Source: Methylocystaceae bacterium (GTDB lineage: Bacteria; Pseudomonadota; Alphaproteobacteria; Rhizobiales; Beijerinckiaceae). Taken from it: 46,681 bases of DNA. Location: assembly GCA_009773555.1 (NCBI GenBank), contig WSXZ01000028.1, forward strand, positions 1 through 46,681, in the 5' to 3' direction. The notes under the pieces are model-generated. The model was not told the origin of the DNA. It made no database searches and was given only the letters and a program-made list of their open reading frames with translations. The translations under genes were made by a program, and so were the position numbers. Shown piece by piece: positions 16,696-26,098 of this stretch (within the stretch, counting starts at the first letter, position 1; every line of letters begins with the position of its first letter).

Positions 16696-17502
16696 ATGAA
16701 CGAACTGCGTTTGGTGGTAGTCGGCGCGGCGGGCCGCATGGGCCGGATGCTGACCCAGATCATACCCGATACTTTGGGCGTCCGATTGACTGCCGCATTG
16801 GAGCGTCCCGGCTCCCCGGCGCTTGGCGCCGACAGCGGCGGCGGCGCGCCGAATGGCGTGCCGATCACAAGCGACGTGGGCGCCGCCCTCGGCGACGCTG
16901 ACGCGATCGTCGACTTTTCGTCTCCGAGCAGCAGCGTGGAATTGGCTCGGGCGGCGGCGCGAGCCCGGGTGGCGCACATTATCGGCACGACCGGACTGTC
17001 TCAGGACGATCTGGCCGCCATCGCCGAATGCGCGCGCGAAACGACGATCGTGCGTTCCGGCAATATGAGCCTCGGCGTCAATCTTCTCGCCGTTCTGGTC
17101 GAACGCGCGGCGCGCGCGCTTGGACCGGCGTGGGACGCCGAGATCGTCGAGATGCATCACCGCCTCAAAGTCGATGCGCCCTCAGGAACGGCGCTGCTGC
17201 TCGGCGAGGCGGTCGCGCATGGTCGCGGAATCGATCTCGGCGAGAACAGCGCGCGTGGGCGCGACGGTTTGACAGGTCCGCGGCGGATCGGCGAGATCGG
17301 ATTCGCCAGCCTGCGCGGCGGCACGGTCGTCGGCGATCACACCGTCGTCTTCGCCGGGGCTGGCGAGCGCATCGAATTCTCGCACCGCGCCGAGGATCGG
17401 GGCGTGTTTGCCCGCGGCGCCCTGGCCGCGGCGCTATGGACACGCGAGAAGCCCCCGGGGCTCTACTCCATGGCTGACGTGCTTGGCCTTACCGGCGCCT
17501 GA
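16696..17502 (+). CDS. dapB: 4-hydroxy-tetrahydrodipicolinate reductase
   Basis: A 268-residue DapB. It has a Rossmann N-terminus [11 protein letters not shown] (NAD(P)H loop), [22 protein letters not shown], and the catalytic/substrate segment [20 protein letters not shown] with the conserved His pair and Lys. [19 protein letters not shown] follows in the C-terminal domain. It reduces HTPA to tetrahydrodipicolinate in lysine/diaminopimelate synthesis in the cytoplasm. The start is the ATG at 16696 ([13 protein letters not shown]); the in-frame extension upstream is not DapB-like. gpmA follows 15 bases later, an arrangement also seen in other alphaproteobacteria. Confidence 0.96.
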   Translation: MNELRLVVVGAAGRMGRMLTQIIPDTLGVRLTAALERPGSPALGADSGGGAPNGVPITSDVGAALGDADAIVDFSSPSSSVELARAAARARVAHIIGTTGLSQDDLAAIAECARETTIVRSGNMSLGVNLLAVLVERAARALGPAWDAEIVEMHHRLKVDAPSGTALLLGEAVAHGRGIDLGENSARGRDGLTGPRRIGEIGFASLRGGTVVGDHTVVFAGAGERIEFSHRAEDRGVFARGALAAALWTREKPPGLYSMADVLGLTGA

Positions 17503-17517
17503 TATCGACGAGAGTTT

Positions 17518-18144
17518 ATGAGCATGAATCGCACTCTCGTTCTGGTTCGCCACGGTCAAAGCGAGTGGAACGCCAAAAACCTTTTCACTGGTTGGAAAAA
17601 CCCCGATTTGACGCCGCTCGGCATCGAAGAGGCGCGCCGCGCCGGCCGCGAGCTGAAGAAGCGGGATATACTGTTCAGCGTCGGCTTCACTTCCGCTTTG
17701 CTGCGCGCGCAACACACGATCGATCTGATTTTTGAGGAGCTGGGTCAGACGAACGTCCCGACCATCAAGGACCGCGCGTTGAACGAGCGCCATTACGGCG
17801 ATCTTTCCGGGCTCAACAAGGACGAAGCGCGCGACAAATGGGGCGAAGAGCAGGTGCATCTTTGGCGACGCTCTTATGACGTGCCGCCCCCAGGCGGCGA
17901 GAGCCTGAAGGACACGGTCGCGCGGGTCGTGCCCTTCTATGTCCAGCGCATTCTGCCCCCCGTGATGCGCGGCGAACGGGCGCTGGTCGCTGCGCATGGC
18001 AATTCGCTGCGCGCGCTCTGCATGGTGCTGGAACAGATGACGCCCGAGAGCGTGACGACCCTCGAGCTCACGACCGGCGTTCCGATCATCTATCAGCTCA
18101 ACGCCGATTCGACGGTGGCGTCGAAGACTGTGTTGTTGGCTTAG
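17518..18144 (+). CDS. gpmA: 2,3-bisphosphoglycerate-dependent phosphoglycerate mutase
   Basis: A 208-residue cofactor-dependent phosphoglycerate mutase, the short form common in alphaproteobacteria. The phosphohistidine motif [10 protein letters not shown] is at residues 8-17. [13 protein letters not shown], the catalytic glutamate region [28 protein letters not shown] and the second catalytic histidine [10 protein letters not shown] are all present. It interconverts 3- and 2-phosphoglycerate. A second ATG at 17524 could be the true start ([11 protein letters not shown]). It is probably in one transcript with dapB. Confidence 0.96.
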   Translation: MSMNRTLVLVRHGQSEWNAKNLFTGWKNPDLTPLGIEEARRAGRELKKRDILFSVGFTSALLRAQHTIDLIFEELGQTNVPTIKDRALNERHYGDLSGLNKDEARDKWGEEQVHLWRRSYDVPPPGGESLKDTVARVVPFYVQRILPPVMRGERALVAAHGNSLRALCMVLEQMTPESVTTLELTTGVPIIYQLNADSTVASKTVLLA

Positions 18145-18344
18145 CGTCGGCGCGGCGCGAAGCGGTCAATCTCATGCAGCGCAACGGGACGGTGCGCGAA
18201 GGCGTGCTGCTGCAACAAGGTCCGAATCAGCTCTTCGCGCGACGCGTGATGTTGGCGGAACCGCGTCGTGGTTTGCGAATTTCAATGTAATCGAGGAACT
18301 TCGATGAGTCAGCGCAGTGTGGACGGCGTCGCAAGTCGGGTCAC

Positions 18345-19919
18345 TCAGGTCCCTTTGAACATCGCCTGAACCCTCTCGGCCAATTCATCGAGCGTGAACG
18401 GCTTGCGCAAAAGCTCCATATTCGGGGCCAGCTGTAATGTCTCCGTCGATTTGCCCGCGTATCCGGTGATTAGCAGGATCGGCAGATCAGGATGCGCCGC
18501 TCGGGCGGCGTCAGCCAATTGAAGTCCGCCCAACCCGGGGAGGCCAACATCGCTGATCAAGAGGCACAACGGCTCGCCTGACTCTATTATTTTCAATCCT
18601 GCCGTCCCATCGCCGGCTTCGATTGTATCGTAGCCCATTTCAGCGAGGGCGCCGACAATTAGAGAGCGCACCTCCTCTTGATCCTCGACGACCAGGGTTT
18701 TTCCTTGATGCGTAGCGCAGGGGGAATCGAATTTCGTCCCGGTCGGCGACTGGTCTTTGGCGGCTGGGGATGGAAGCGGCGCGTGTCCCGGCAGATAAAT
18801 TCGCGCTCTGGTCCCTTCGCCAGGGGCGCTTTCGATTCGCACGTGCCCGCCAGATTGTTTGACGAAGCCGTAAACCTGCGACAGGCCCAAACCCGTCCCC
18901 TGTCCCGTGGGCTTCGTTGAAAAAAACGGTTCGAAAACGCGGCTGAGCAGATCATGACTCATCCCCACGCCGCTATCCGTCACCTCGATCTCAACATAGT
19001 CTCCTGGCGCCACATCGGGATCGGAAGAATCGCTCTCTAACGTCCGATCGGCGGTCGCGATCCTGAGCGCGCCGCCTTGCGGCATGGCGTCCCGAGCGTT
19101 GATTGCGAGATTCAACAAGACGCTCTCGAGTTGGGAGGGATCGCAGCTCACGCTCCAGCGGCAGCCCAAGCGTAGATCCAGATGGATTTCGGGCCCCAAC
19201 GTTCGGCGCAGCATTTCCTCAATGCCTGCCACGAGCTTGTTGGAGTCGATCTCCCGCGGCAACAACGTCTGTCGACGCGAGAAGGCCAGCATGCGGTTGG
19301 TGAGGCTGGAGGCGGTCGTCGATGCTTTCCGTATCGCCGCCAGGGGGCCGTCTATCGCGTTCGCGCGCCCAAGTGCAATCTGGCGTTCGATCACATTAAG
19401 GGAAGCGACGATGACTTGAAGCACATTATTGAAGTCGTGCGCGATGCCGCCGGTCAGCTGGCCGAGCGCTTCCATTTTTTGCGCCTGGGCCAGCTGCTCC
19501 TCGCTCGCGAGCAGCGCAGCATTAGCGTGACGTAGCTGCTCCATCGAAGGAAGGGCGAGGAAATTCGGCATAGCCCACCATAATGCGACCGCCGTCGCTA
19601 CGGAGGCGATCGCAGTTGCCGCTTTGATGAGCCCCTGCAAGCCGTAGAGCGGGGCCCAGAGGGTGAAAAGATCGAACAAATGCGTCATGCCGCACAGCAG
19701 GATGAACGCGGCAAATAGCCATAACAGCGGCCGAAATATGAGATCGCTCCTCCGCTTTCCCACAATCACGAGCGTCAGGGGGATGGAGAAATACGCCAGC
19801 GCGATAATGGCGTCGGAAACCGCATAGAGCCAGATCAGTCCCGGTTCCCATAGCAAGCAGTATCCATGCGGCGACAGTCCAGAGGTGTCAAAGAGCCACT
19901 CGCTCAGTGCAGACAGCAT
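18345..19919 (-). CDS. Hybrid sensor histidine kinase with ethylene-receptor-like membrane domain
   Basis: A 524-residue protein from the ATG at 19919, preferred because GGAG lies 8 bases upstream; ATG 19952 has none. Residues ~28-120 form three membrane helices with [15 protein letters not shown] and [14 protein letters not shown]36, C76 and H80 reproduce the spacing (40 and 4) of Asp25, Cys65 and His69 of plant ETR1, the residues that shape the Cu(I)/ethylene site. A HisKA domain (H161 in [11 protein letters not shown]) and an HATPase domain ([33 protein letters not shown]) follow. A C-terminal receiver has phospho-acceptor D457 ([11 protein letters not shown]). There is no separate response regulator and no GAF domain. 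The stimulus (ethylene, copper or other) is inferred, not shown. Confidence 0.92.
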   Translation of the reverse strand: MLSALSEWLFDTSGLSPHGYCLLWEPGLIWLYAVSDAIIALAYFSIPLTLVIVGKRRSDLIFRPLLWLFAAFILLCGMTHLFDLFTLWAPLYGLQGLIKAATAIASVATAVALWWAMPNFLALPSMEQLRHANAALLASEEQLAQAQKMEALGQLTGGIAHDFNNVLQVIVASLNVIERQIALGRANAIDGPLAAIRKASTTASSLTNRMLAFSRRQTLLPREIDSNKLVAGIEEMLRRTLGPEIHLDLRLGCRWSVSCDPSQLESVLLNLAINARDAMPQGGALRIATADRTLESDSSDPDVAPGDYVEIEVTDSGVGMSHDLLSRVFEPFFSTKPTGQGTGLGLSQVYGFVKQSGGHVRIESAPGEGTRARIYLPGHAPLPSPAAKDQSPTGTKFDSPCATHQGKTLVVEDQEEVRSLIVGALAEMGYDTIEAGDGTAGLKIIESGEPLCLLISDVGLPGLGGLQLADAARAAHPDLPILLITGYAGKSTETLQLAPNMELLRKPFTLDELAERVQAMFKGT

Positions 19920-20378
19920 GTAACCAGCTCCAGAGAAGAATTGCAGAAGCATTGAGAGCTGGGCGCGTGACGGACGAAGCCTTCAGCGTTACTTTGCGCG
20001 AACGCTTTAGGGTCGCCTGTGCCTTTGCCTCCCATGAGAGACCTCGCTAATCTTTCTAGCACGATCGTTGTCGCTGCGGCGCCCAACGCTCAGCTGGCCC
20101 ATGCCGTGGGTCGAGCTAAAGCGGTTTAAGCACCGCTTGCCTCAGGTGGGTGAAGTGACGTGGTCCGCCAGCGGGCGGCGCAAAGCCCTCGCCGCTGCGC
20201 ATCTCCTCCGGACGAAGCATCATGAGCACGGTCAAGCCTGACGTGACCACGGCCAGCAACATTTCGGTCGAAATGCTGCTCACCCACAATGCGCTGCCAA
20301 TTGGCTCGGCCGTGCGCGACGCGTTTCAGCCATAGCGCCGGATAGACGAAACGCCCGTTCGGCGCCACATGTCGCTTC
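19920..20378. other. Intergenic region between the ethylene-receptor-like kinase and alkB
   Basis: A 459-base gap without a convincing gene. A minus-strand frame ending at 20116 (from GTG 20283, about 55 residues) encodes a hydrophobic stretch MLLAVVTSGLTVLMML followed by a polar tail. It could be a small membrane protein, but it has no Shine-Dalgarno. The kinase promoter must be near 19930-20050, and alkB's just before 20379. Confidence 0.35.
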
Positions 20379-21002
20379 ATGCCTGAAATCGCGCCTGGCG
20401 CGTTCCACTATCCGCGCTTTCTCGACGCAGCGGCGCAGGCGGCCCTGGCTGAAGAGCTCGCCGAGGTCATCGCCGCCGCGCCGCTCTATGTCTCGACCAT
20501 GCCGAAGACCGGCGCCCCCATGTCGGTGCGAATGACGAATTGCGGCGCGCTCGGCTGGGTCAGCGATAAGGAACGGGGCTACCGCTACGAGCCGCGCCAT
20601 CCCCCGACCGGCAATCGCTGGCCGGCGATGCCGCAAAGGCTTTTAGAATTGTGGAACGAACTCGCGCATTACCACAAGCCGCCTGAAGCCTGTCTGGTGA
20701 ACGTCTATGACGCAACGGCGCGCATGGGCCTTCATCAGGACAAGGATGAATCCGATTTCGACGCGCCGATTCTCTCTGTGTCGCTTGGCGCCGACTGCCG
20801 TTTCAGGCTCGGCGGAACGCGGCGCGGCGATCGCGCGATCGCCCAGACGCTATCGTCCGGAGACGCGCTCGTCCTCTCCGGACCCGCCAGGATGCGCTAC
20901 CACGGCGTCGACAGGATATTGCCGACGATTGCTGCGCCTCTGCCGCGGCCGCTCGCAGCGCTTGGCGCGCGCGTCAATCTGACGCTTCGGCGCGTTACTT
21001 AA
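20379..21002 (+). CDS. alkB: AlkB-type Fe(II)/2-oxoglutarate-dependent DNA/RNA repair dioxygenase
   Basis: A 207-residue AlkB homologue. The iron ligands H119 and D121 (GLHQDKDE) and H175 (RYHGVDRI), plus the 2-oxoglutarate-binding C-terminal RVNLTLRR, match E. coli AlkB in order and spacing. NVYDATARMGLHQDKDE and APILSVSLGADC are typical. The enzyme removes methyl groups from 1-methyladenine and 3-methylcytosine by oxidative demethylation. It stands alone; no ada, alkA or other adaptive-response gene is near. An N-terminal FHYPRFLDAAAQAAL is standard for the family. Confidence 0.95.
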   Translation: MPEIAPGAFHYPRFLDAAAQAALAEELAEVIAAAPLYVSTMPKTGAPMSVRMTNCGALGWVSDKERGYRYEPRHPPTGNRWPAMPQRLLELWNELAHYHKPPEACLVNVYDATARMGLHQDKDESDFDAPILSVSLGADCRFRLGGTRRGDRAIAQTLSSGDALVLSGPARMRYHGVDRILPTIAAPLPRPLAALGARVNLTLRRVT

Positions 21003-21153
21003 GTTTCGGGTTCAGCGGGCGTTCACCGCTTCCGGGATAATGTCCCGAGCAGTGCACGTAAACTCCGGCGTAGTTGTCTTGAACGCCGGCTTCGTTGTAG
21101 TTTCCAACCGGTCTAAAGAGCGCCGGCGAGGCGCCGTATTTGGCCGGGCGCAT
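20995..21153 (-). CDS. Possible small protein, antisense tail overlapping alkB
   Basis: A 52-residue minus-strand frame from an ATG at 21153, rich in Gly, Tyr, Asn and Pro (for example VGNYNEAGVQDNYAGVYVHC, ending PLNPKLK). The composition looks more like a small protein than a random shadow, and the gap between alkB and the cytochrome gene is otherwise empty. It overlaps the last 8 bases of alkB. There is no good Shine-Dalgarno and no family I recognise. Confidence 0.3.
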   Translation of the reverse strand: MRPAKYGASPALFRPVGNYNEAGVQDNYAGVYVHCSGHYPGSGERPLNPKLK

Positions 21154-21205
21154 TTTTAAAAAGGGCGGGCGCGACGCGAACGCCGGGAAGAGGAAAGGAA
21201 CAAGG

Positions 21206-21604
21206 ATGAAGACAATTTCCCTGCTGACGTTCGCCGCGAGCGTCGCTTTCGCCGCATCCGCCGGCCAGGCTCTCGCCGCTGGCGATCCAGCTGCGGGCGA
21301 AAAAATCTTCGCGAAGTGCAAAGCCTGCCATCAGGTCGGTGAAACCGCCAAGAACGCCGTCGCGCCGCAGCTCAACGGCCTCGACGGCCGCAAGGCGGGC
21401 TCCGTCGAGGGCTACAACTATTCCGAGGCTGACAAGAATTCCGGCATCGTCTGGGATGAGGCCAGCTTCAAGGAGTTCATCAAGAATCCCAAGGCCAAGA
21501 TCCCCGGCACCAAGATGATCTTCCAGGGCCTGCCCAATGATGCGGACCAGGAAAACGTGTGGGCCTATCTCGTTCAGTTCGGCCCCGACGGCAAGAAGAA
21601 GTAG
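21206..21604 (+). CDS. Class I c-type cytochrome (cytochrome c2-like)
   Basis: A 132-residue precursor. The signal peptide is residues 1-25 (LAAG cleavage). The mature protein has CKACH (38-42) for covalent heme and M104 (GTKMIFQGLP) as the probable distal ligand. NGLDGRKAGSVEGYNYSEA and FIKNPKAKIPGTKM are the pattern of mitochondrial-type cytochrome c / c2. It is a soluble periplasmic electron carrier; its partners are not encoded here. The ATG at 21206 follows AAGGAACAAGG. The CcdA/thioredoxin pair near 43 kb would serve maturation of such cytochromes. A strong terminator follows. Confidence 0.94.
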   Translation: MKTISLLTFAASVAFAASAGQALAAGDPAAGEKIFAKCKACHQVGETAKNAVAPQLNGLDGRKAGSVEGYNYSEADKNSGIVWDEASFKEFIKNPKAKIPGTKMIFQGLPNDADQENVWAYLVQFGPDGKKK

Positions 21605-21635
21605 AAGTAAACGCATCATCTGACGTGACGTTTCT

Positions 21636-21666
21636 GGCGGTCCTGTTCTCAGGGCCGCCTTTTTTG
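21636..21666 (+). terminator. Rho-independent terminator of the cytochrome c gene
   Basis: Stem ggcggtcctg (21636-21645) with cagggccgcc (21650-21659), ten pairs with one G-U, a 4-base loop, then TTTTTTG. It lies 32 bases after the stop. Confidence 0.88.
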
Positions 21667-21937
21667 TTGCGCTCTTCCCAGATGAGAAGAATCAGGGCGC
21701 GACACTTGAGGCTCAGGCTGTGTCTAAAATACAACAGTCAATAAAAGTGACGGTTTAATCTTTGAAAGAGTTCCAGCTAAAAATCGCTTTGATGTCGCAA
21801 TTCAGCAACACTCAGTTACAATCGGAAACAATACTTGGAAGCCTTCCATACTACCCCCTTGTCGTAATTGACAGTTTTTAAAGTCAAACCTTAACCATTG
21901 CCTAGTCGCGATCTTGAACCGCGCGGAAGGGGCAGAC

Positions 21938-24502
21938 ATGATTCAGAAACAATCCTTGTCAGTGCAGACGCTCTCCTCCCTGACTTCGGCGTTCGACCGA
22001 ATGACAGGCGCGGCCTCGGTCGGCGCTCTGACTCTTGCCGCCGCGCTAACGCCCACGCTTCCTGCTCTTGCGCAATCCCCGTCCGAGCCCCTGCCGGCGG
22101 TGCGTGTCGAGGCGCCGCCGGAGAAACCCCGTGCGGCCGCGCAGGCGAAGCCGAAGCCTGTCGCGTCGCAGGCGCGCTCCGCGAGCGGAACCCAACGGTT
22201 GCCTCCCATCGACGTAGGAGGCGCGCGGCGCAGCGCTCGGGTTGCGCCCGTGCGCTCCGCCTTGGTCACAGGGGCTACCGTTTCGAGCGGGACTGTCGGA
22301 GCGGCCTCGACCGGCGCGGGCAGCGCGGCCTTCGCTGCGGCCGTCGCCAATGTCGGCCGTAACCCGACCGACGTTCATGGCTACTTCGCAGGCAGAATTT
22401 CAACCGCGACGAAGACCAACACGCCGATACTCAACATACCGCAGTCGGTCACCGTTCTGACGCGACAGCAGCTCGACGATCGCAACAGTCTCGCGCTGGA
22501 AAACGCCTTGGCCTACGTCCCCGGCGTAACGGTGGCGCAGGGCGAGCGTAACCGCGACCAGATCACCATTCGCGGGCAAAATACGACCGCGGATTTCTAC
22601 ATCGACGGCGTGCGCGACGACGCGGAATATTATCGCGATCTCTACAACATCCAGGCGGTCGAAGTGCTCAAAGGCCCCAGCGCGCTGATCTTCGGCCGCG
22701 GCGGCGGCGGCGGCGTGGTCAACCGCGTCACCAAGAAAGCCGACGGTGAAACGATAAACGATCTGAGATTCGTCACCGGCAGTTTCGGCCGCAAGCGTGT
22801 CACCGCCGACTTTGGGCGGGCGATCACCGACACGATCGCCGTGCGTCTTAACGCCCTCTACGAACATTCCTACGGCTATCGCGACTTCGACAAGCTCGAG
22901 CGCTGGGGCGTCAACCCGGCGGTGAGTTGGAAGCCTTTTGAGAATACCTTCGTCCTGTTCAATTACGAGCATTTCCGCGATCGGCGCACGGCGGATCGCG
23001 GGGTGCCGTCATTCGGCGGCTTCCAATTCCTCGGAGAGAACATTTATCCAGGCTATCCGCTGCCAACCCCACGTTCGGCTTTCTTCGGCGTCGGCAATCC
23101 GTCCGTGCGCGACGTGAACTACGCCAGAATCAACATGGACCGCGCCGCTCTCGTGATCGATCATACGACTGAGTTCGGGTTGAACATCCGCAACCAGCTC
23201 GCCTGGGCGAATTACGACAAGCTATATCAGAACACATTCCCGGATCAGACGCTGGGACAGTTGTCGCAACAACTCAATCCGGCGCTGAACGGGCTAAGCC
23301 CAATTACGATCACGCCGGTGGGCGTCGCGAGACTCGACGGCTACCTCGCGCCGACGCCGCGACGCAATATCTTCAACCAGACGGACCTGACTTATAAATT
23401 CGAGATGACGCCCGAGATCCGCCACTTGCTGCTCGTGGGCGCGGAGTTCGGCAATCAATGGTCTTTTACGGGAAGAGACATCTCGCGGTTCAACAATCCG
23501 TTCAACGGGCCGCGAAGGCTAACGACTCCGTTCTGGGCTCCGACGGTCTACGCGCCGGTCTTCTTCGACAACTACTTTGATACGGCGACGCGGCGCTGGA
23601 ACACGAACCTCGACATTGGCTCTGGCTATGTCCAGGACCAGATCGAGGTGACCAAATATTTCGATGTTCTCGCCGGCGTAAGGTTCGACAGCTTCCATAT
23701 GAGGTTCAACGACGGGATCACCTTCGAAAACCAGAGCCGCCTCGATAACAAATGGTCGCCGAGATTCGGTCTGATTTTCAAACCCGTGGAGATCGTCTCC
23801 TTATACGGAACCTATTCGCGCTCGTTCCTGCCGCAGTCGGGCGATCAGTTCAATCAGCTGCCGAGGTCGGCCGCGAGTCTGGCGCCGCAGGGCTTCGAAA
23901 ATATCGAGTTCGGCTTCAAGGCGCAGCTGCTGCCGACGTTGCTCTTCACTGGCGCAATCTATCAATTGAACCGGTCGAACCAGGCGTTGACGCTAACTGC
24001 GCTGACCTCCGTTCTCGCCAATACGCGCACGCAAGGCGCCGAACTGGGACTCACCGGCAATGTGACCGACGAATGGCAGGTCTCGCTCGGATACGGACAT
24101 CAGGACGCGCGCGTGGTGTCGACCAATTCCGCCTTCAATCCGCGCCAGCCCTTCCTGACGGATGTCGGCAAGGTCAATCCGTCGGTGCCGAGAAACACTT
24201 TCTCGTACTGGAACCGTTACGATTTGTCGTCGTTCGTTGGCGGGGGTCCTGGCGTTCTCGGAGTGGGCGCCGGCGTGATCTATGCTTCGAGCTTCTACCC
24301 GTCTCTCGACAACAGGGTGATCGTGCCCGGTTACGCGCGCGTCGACGGCGCGGTTTTCGTGAAGGTGACGGAAAACATCTCCGGCCAGCTCAACATCGAG
24401 AACCTCACCGGCGCCTACTACTACGCATCGGCGCACAACAACAACAACATCATGCCCGGCGCCCCGCGCTCGGCCTATGTCACTGTCAATGCGAGGTTCT
24501 AG
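21938..24502 (+). CDS. TonB-dependent siderophore receptor (catecholate/Fiu-like)
   Basis: An 854-residue outer-membrane receptor. A long N-terminal signal region (to about residue 47, LPALAQ) precedes an Ala/Pro-rich stretch with TonB-box-like LPAVRVEAP and LPPIDVGG. The plug (about 135-290) has QSVTVLTRQQLDDRNSLALE, QITIRGQNTTADFYIDGVRD and VEVLKGPSALIFGRGGGGG. The 22-strand barrel ends in a C-terminal Phe (VTVNARF). DGVRDDAEYYRDLYNIQ and GRGGGGGVVNRVTK are typical of Fiu-like ferric-catecholate receptors; the real ligand is unproven. The ATG at 21938 has GGAAGGGG upstream. No siderophore synthesis or periplasmic uptake genes are adjacent. Confidence 0.92.
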   Translation: MIQKQSLSVQTLSSLTSAFDRMTGAASVGALTLAAALTPTLPALAQSPSEPLPAVRVEAPPEKPRAAAQAKPKPVASQARSASGTQRLPPIDVGGARRSARVAPVRSALVTGATVSSGTVGAASTGAGSAAFAAAVANVGRNPTDVHGYFAGRISTATKTNTPILNIPQSVTVLTRQQLDDRNSLALENALAYVPGVTVAQGERNRDQITIRGQNTTADFYIDGVRDDAEYYRDLYNIQAVEVLKGPSALIFGRGGGGGVVNRVTKKADGETINDLRFVTGSFGRKRVTADFGRAITDTIAVRLNALYEHSYGYRDFDKLERWGVNPAVSWKPFENTFVLFNYEHFRDRRTADRGVPSFGGFQFLGENIYPGYPLPTPRSAFFGVGNPSVRDVNYARINMDRAALVIDHTTEFGLNIRNQLAWANYDKLYQNTFPDQTLGQLSQQLNPALNGLSPITITPVGVARLDGYLAPTPRRNIFNQTDLTYKFEMTPEIRHLLLVGAEFGNQWSFTGRDISRFNNPFNGPRRLTTPFWAPTVYAPVFFDNYFDTATRRWNTNLDIGSGYVQDQIEVTKYFDVLAGVRFDSFHMRFNDGITFENQSRLDNKWSPRFGLIFKPVEIVSLYGTYSRSFLPQSGDQFNQLPRSAASLAPQGFENIEFGFKAQLLPTLLFTGAIYQLNRSNQALTLTALTSVLANTRTQGAELGLTGNVTDEWQVSLGYGHQDARVVSTNSAFNPRQPFLTDVGKVNPSVPRNTFSYWNRYDLSSFVGGGPGVLGVGAGVIYASSFYPSLDNRVIVPGYARVDGAVFVKVTENISGQLNIENLTGAYYYASAHNNNNIMPGAPRSAYVTVNARF

Positions 24503-24645
24503 CCTGCGAAACATTGCCGGCCCGCAAATTGGCTTGCACGGCCGGCCTTGGCGCCTGTGAAAATCCGTAACTCGACGCCGCGCAAGCGTGCGGCGCCGGG
24601 TTAAAGCTCTTGCGCCGCGCCCGCTGGTCCTGCACCTAGGGCGCC

Positions 24646-26055
24646 GTGACCCGCAAGCCCGACGAAATATCCGCCGATCTGATGCAGCCGCTGGCGACTC
24701 TGCCGGTGTTCTACGCCCTTGCCGGGCGGCGCGTGCTCGTCGTCGGCGGCGGCGAAGCGGCGGCCTGGAAGGTCGATTTGGCCGCGGCGACCGGCGCGCG
24801 GGTCGACGTTTTTGCGCCTGCGCCCTGTGACAAGCTTCGCGAGATCGAAGCGGCGCGCGACAATGTCTCCATATACGCGCGCGCCGTCGCGCCGGAAGAT
24901 TTTGCCGGCGCGGCGATGGCGCTCGGCGCGATCGAGGACGATTCGCTCGCGCGTCAGGCCCACGAGTGGGCGCGCGCGGCCGGGGTGCCGCTTAATCTCG
25001 CCGATCGGCCTGCGTTCAGCGACTTCATCATGGGCGCCATCGTCAATCGCTCGCCGCTCGTGATCGGCGTTTCGACGGGCGGCGCATCGCCGGTTTTCGC
25101 ACAGGCGGTGCGCGGCCGAATCGAGACGCTGGTGCCAGCGACGTTTCAGGCCTGGGCGCGCGCGGCGCAGGCCTGGCGGCCGTTCGTGCGCGCGTCTGGT
25201 CTCGACTTTCTGGCCCGGCGCGATTTCTGGCGCCGCTTCACGCGGCTCGCCTTCCGCGACATCGAGCGCGCGCCGCAAGAGGACGACCGCGCGGCGCTGA
25301 TCGAAGAGGCGCGCGCCGGCGCCGAGGCCACGGCGCGCGGACGCGTCACGCTCGTCGGGGCAGGGCCCGGCGATCCGGAGCTGCTGACGCTGAAGGGCAT
25401 GCGCGCGCTCGCCGGCGCCGACGTCGTGCTCTTCGATGACCTCGTTCCGGCGAGCATTCTCGATCTTGCCCGCCGCGAAGCGACACGCATCAACGTTGGC
25501 AAGCGCGGCTATGCGCCGTCGGTGCGCCAAGAGGAAATCAGCGCTCTGCTCGTCCAGCTCGCGCGCGAGGGCAAGAACGTCGTGCGGCTAAAAGGCGGCG
25601 ATCCGCTCATTTTCGGCCGGGCCAATGAGGAAATCGCCGCGCTGCGCGACGCAGGCTTCTCCATAGAGATCGTGCCCGGCGTGACCGCGGCCTGCGCCGG
25701 CGGCGCTGCGATCGGCGCATCGCTGACGAGCCGGGAGACGGCGCGGCGTCTGCAATTCATTACCGCGCACACGAAGGACGGCGAATTTCCCGAAGACTTC
25801 GATTGGGGCGCGCTCGCCGACGAACGCGCGACGACGGCCGTCTATATGGGCAACCGCACGCTGCCGGAATTGTCGCGTCGTCTGCTGCAGGAGGGCATGT
25901 CGCATGATACGCCCGCCTTCCTCATTGAACGCGCCTCCACGCCGCAAGAGCGGGTGGTCAAGGGCACGATCGCGGATTTGCCGTCAAAAGCGGCTGAACA
26001 GACCATTGTTGGGCCGGTGATGGTGCTGATCGGCTGGGCGCTGGCGGAGAACTGA
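24646..26055 (+). CDS. cysG: Siroheme synthase CysG (fused dehydrogenase/ferrochelatase and methyltransferase)
   Basis: A 469-residue bifunctional protein. Residues ~15-220 form the precorrin-2 dehydrogenase/sirohydrochlorin ferrochelatase domain (VLVVGGGEAAAWKVDLA NAD-binding loop, IVNRSPLVIGVSTGGASPVF). About 225-469 form the SAM-dependent uroporphyrinogen-III methyltransferase (VTLVGAGPGDPELLTLKG, RLKGGDPLIFGR, EIVPGVTAACAGGAAIG). It makes siroheme for sulfite/nitrite reductases from uroporphyrinogen III, the product of HemD, whose gene lies 1.6 kb downstream on the other strand. The start is GTG 24646; ATG 24682 (MQPLATLPVFY) is a plausible alternative. No cysI/cysH genes follow. Confidence 0.95.
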   Translation: MTRKPDEISADLMQPLATLPVFYALAGRRVLVVGGGEAAAWKVDLAAATGARVDVFAPAPCDKLREIEAARDNVSIYARAVAPEDFAGAAMALGAIEDDSLARQAHEWARAAGVPLNLADRPAFSDFIMGAIVNRSPLVIGVSTGGASPVFAQAVRGRIETLVPATFQAWARAAQAWRPFVRASGLDFLARRDFWRRFTRLAFRDIERAPQEDDRAALIEEARAGAEATARGRVTLVGAGPGDPELLTLKGMRALAGADVVLFDDLVPASILDLARREATRINVGKRGYAPSVRQEEISALLVQLAREGKNVVRLKGGDPLIFGRANEEIAALRDAGFSIEIVPGVTAACAGGAAIGASLTSRETARRLQFITAHTKDGEFPEDFDWGALADERATTAVYMGNRTLPELSRRLLQEGMSHDTPAFLIERASTPQERVVKGTIADLPSKAAEQTIVGPVMVLIGWALAEN

Positions 26056-26098
26056 TTCAGCGCTATTGTTGGCAAACAGGCGCGAGCGGAGAAGCGAT

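Noticed and set aside
18145-18344. Possible degenerate transposase or gene fragment on the minus strand between gpmA and the kinase
   Set aside because: Short open stretches in two frames (for example EELIRTLLQQHAFAH) looked coding-like, but there is no start codon, no family match and stops interrupt both.
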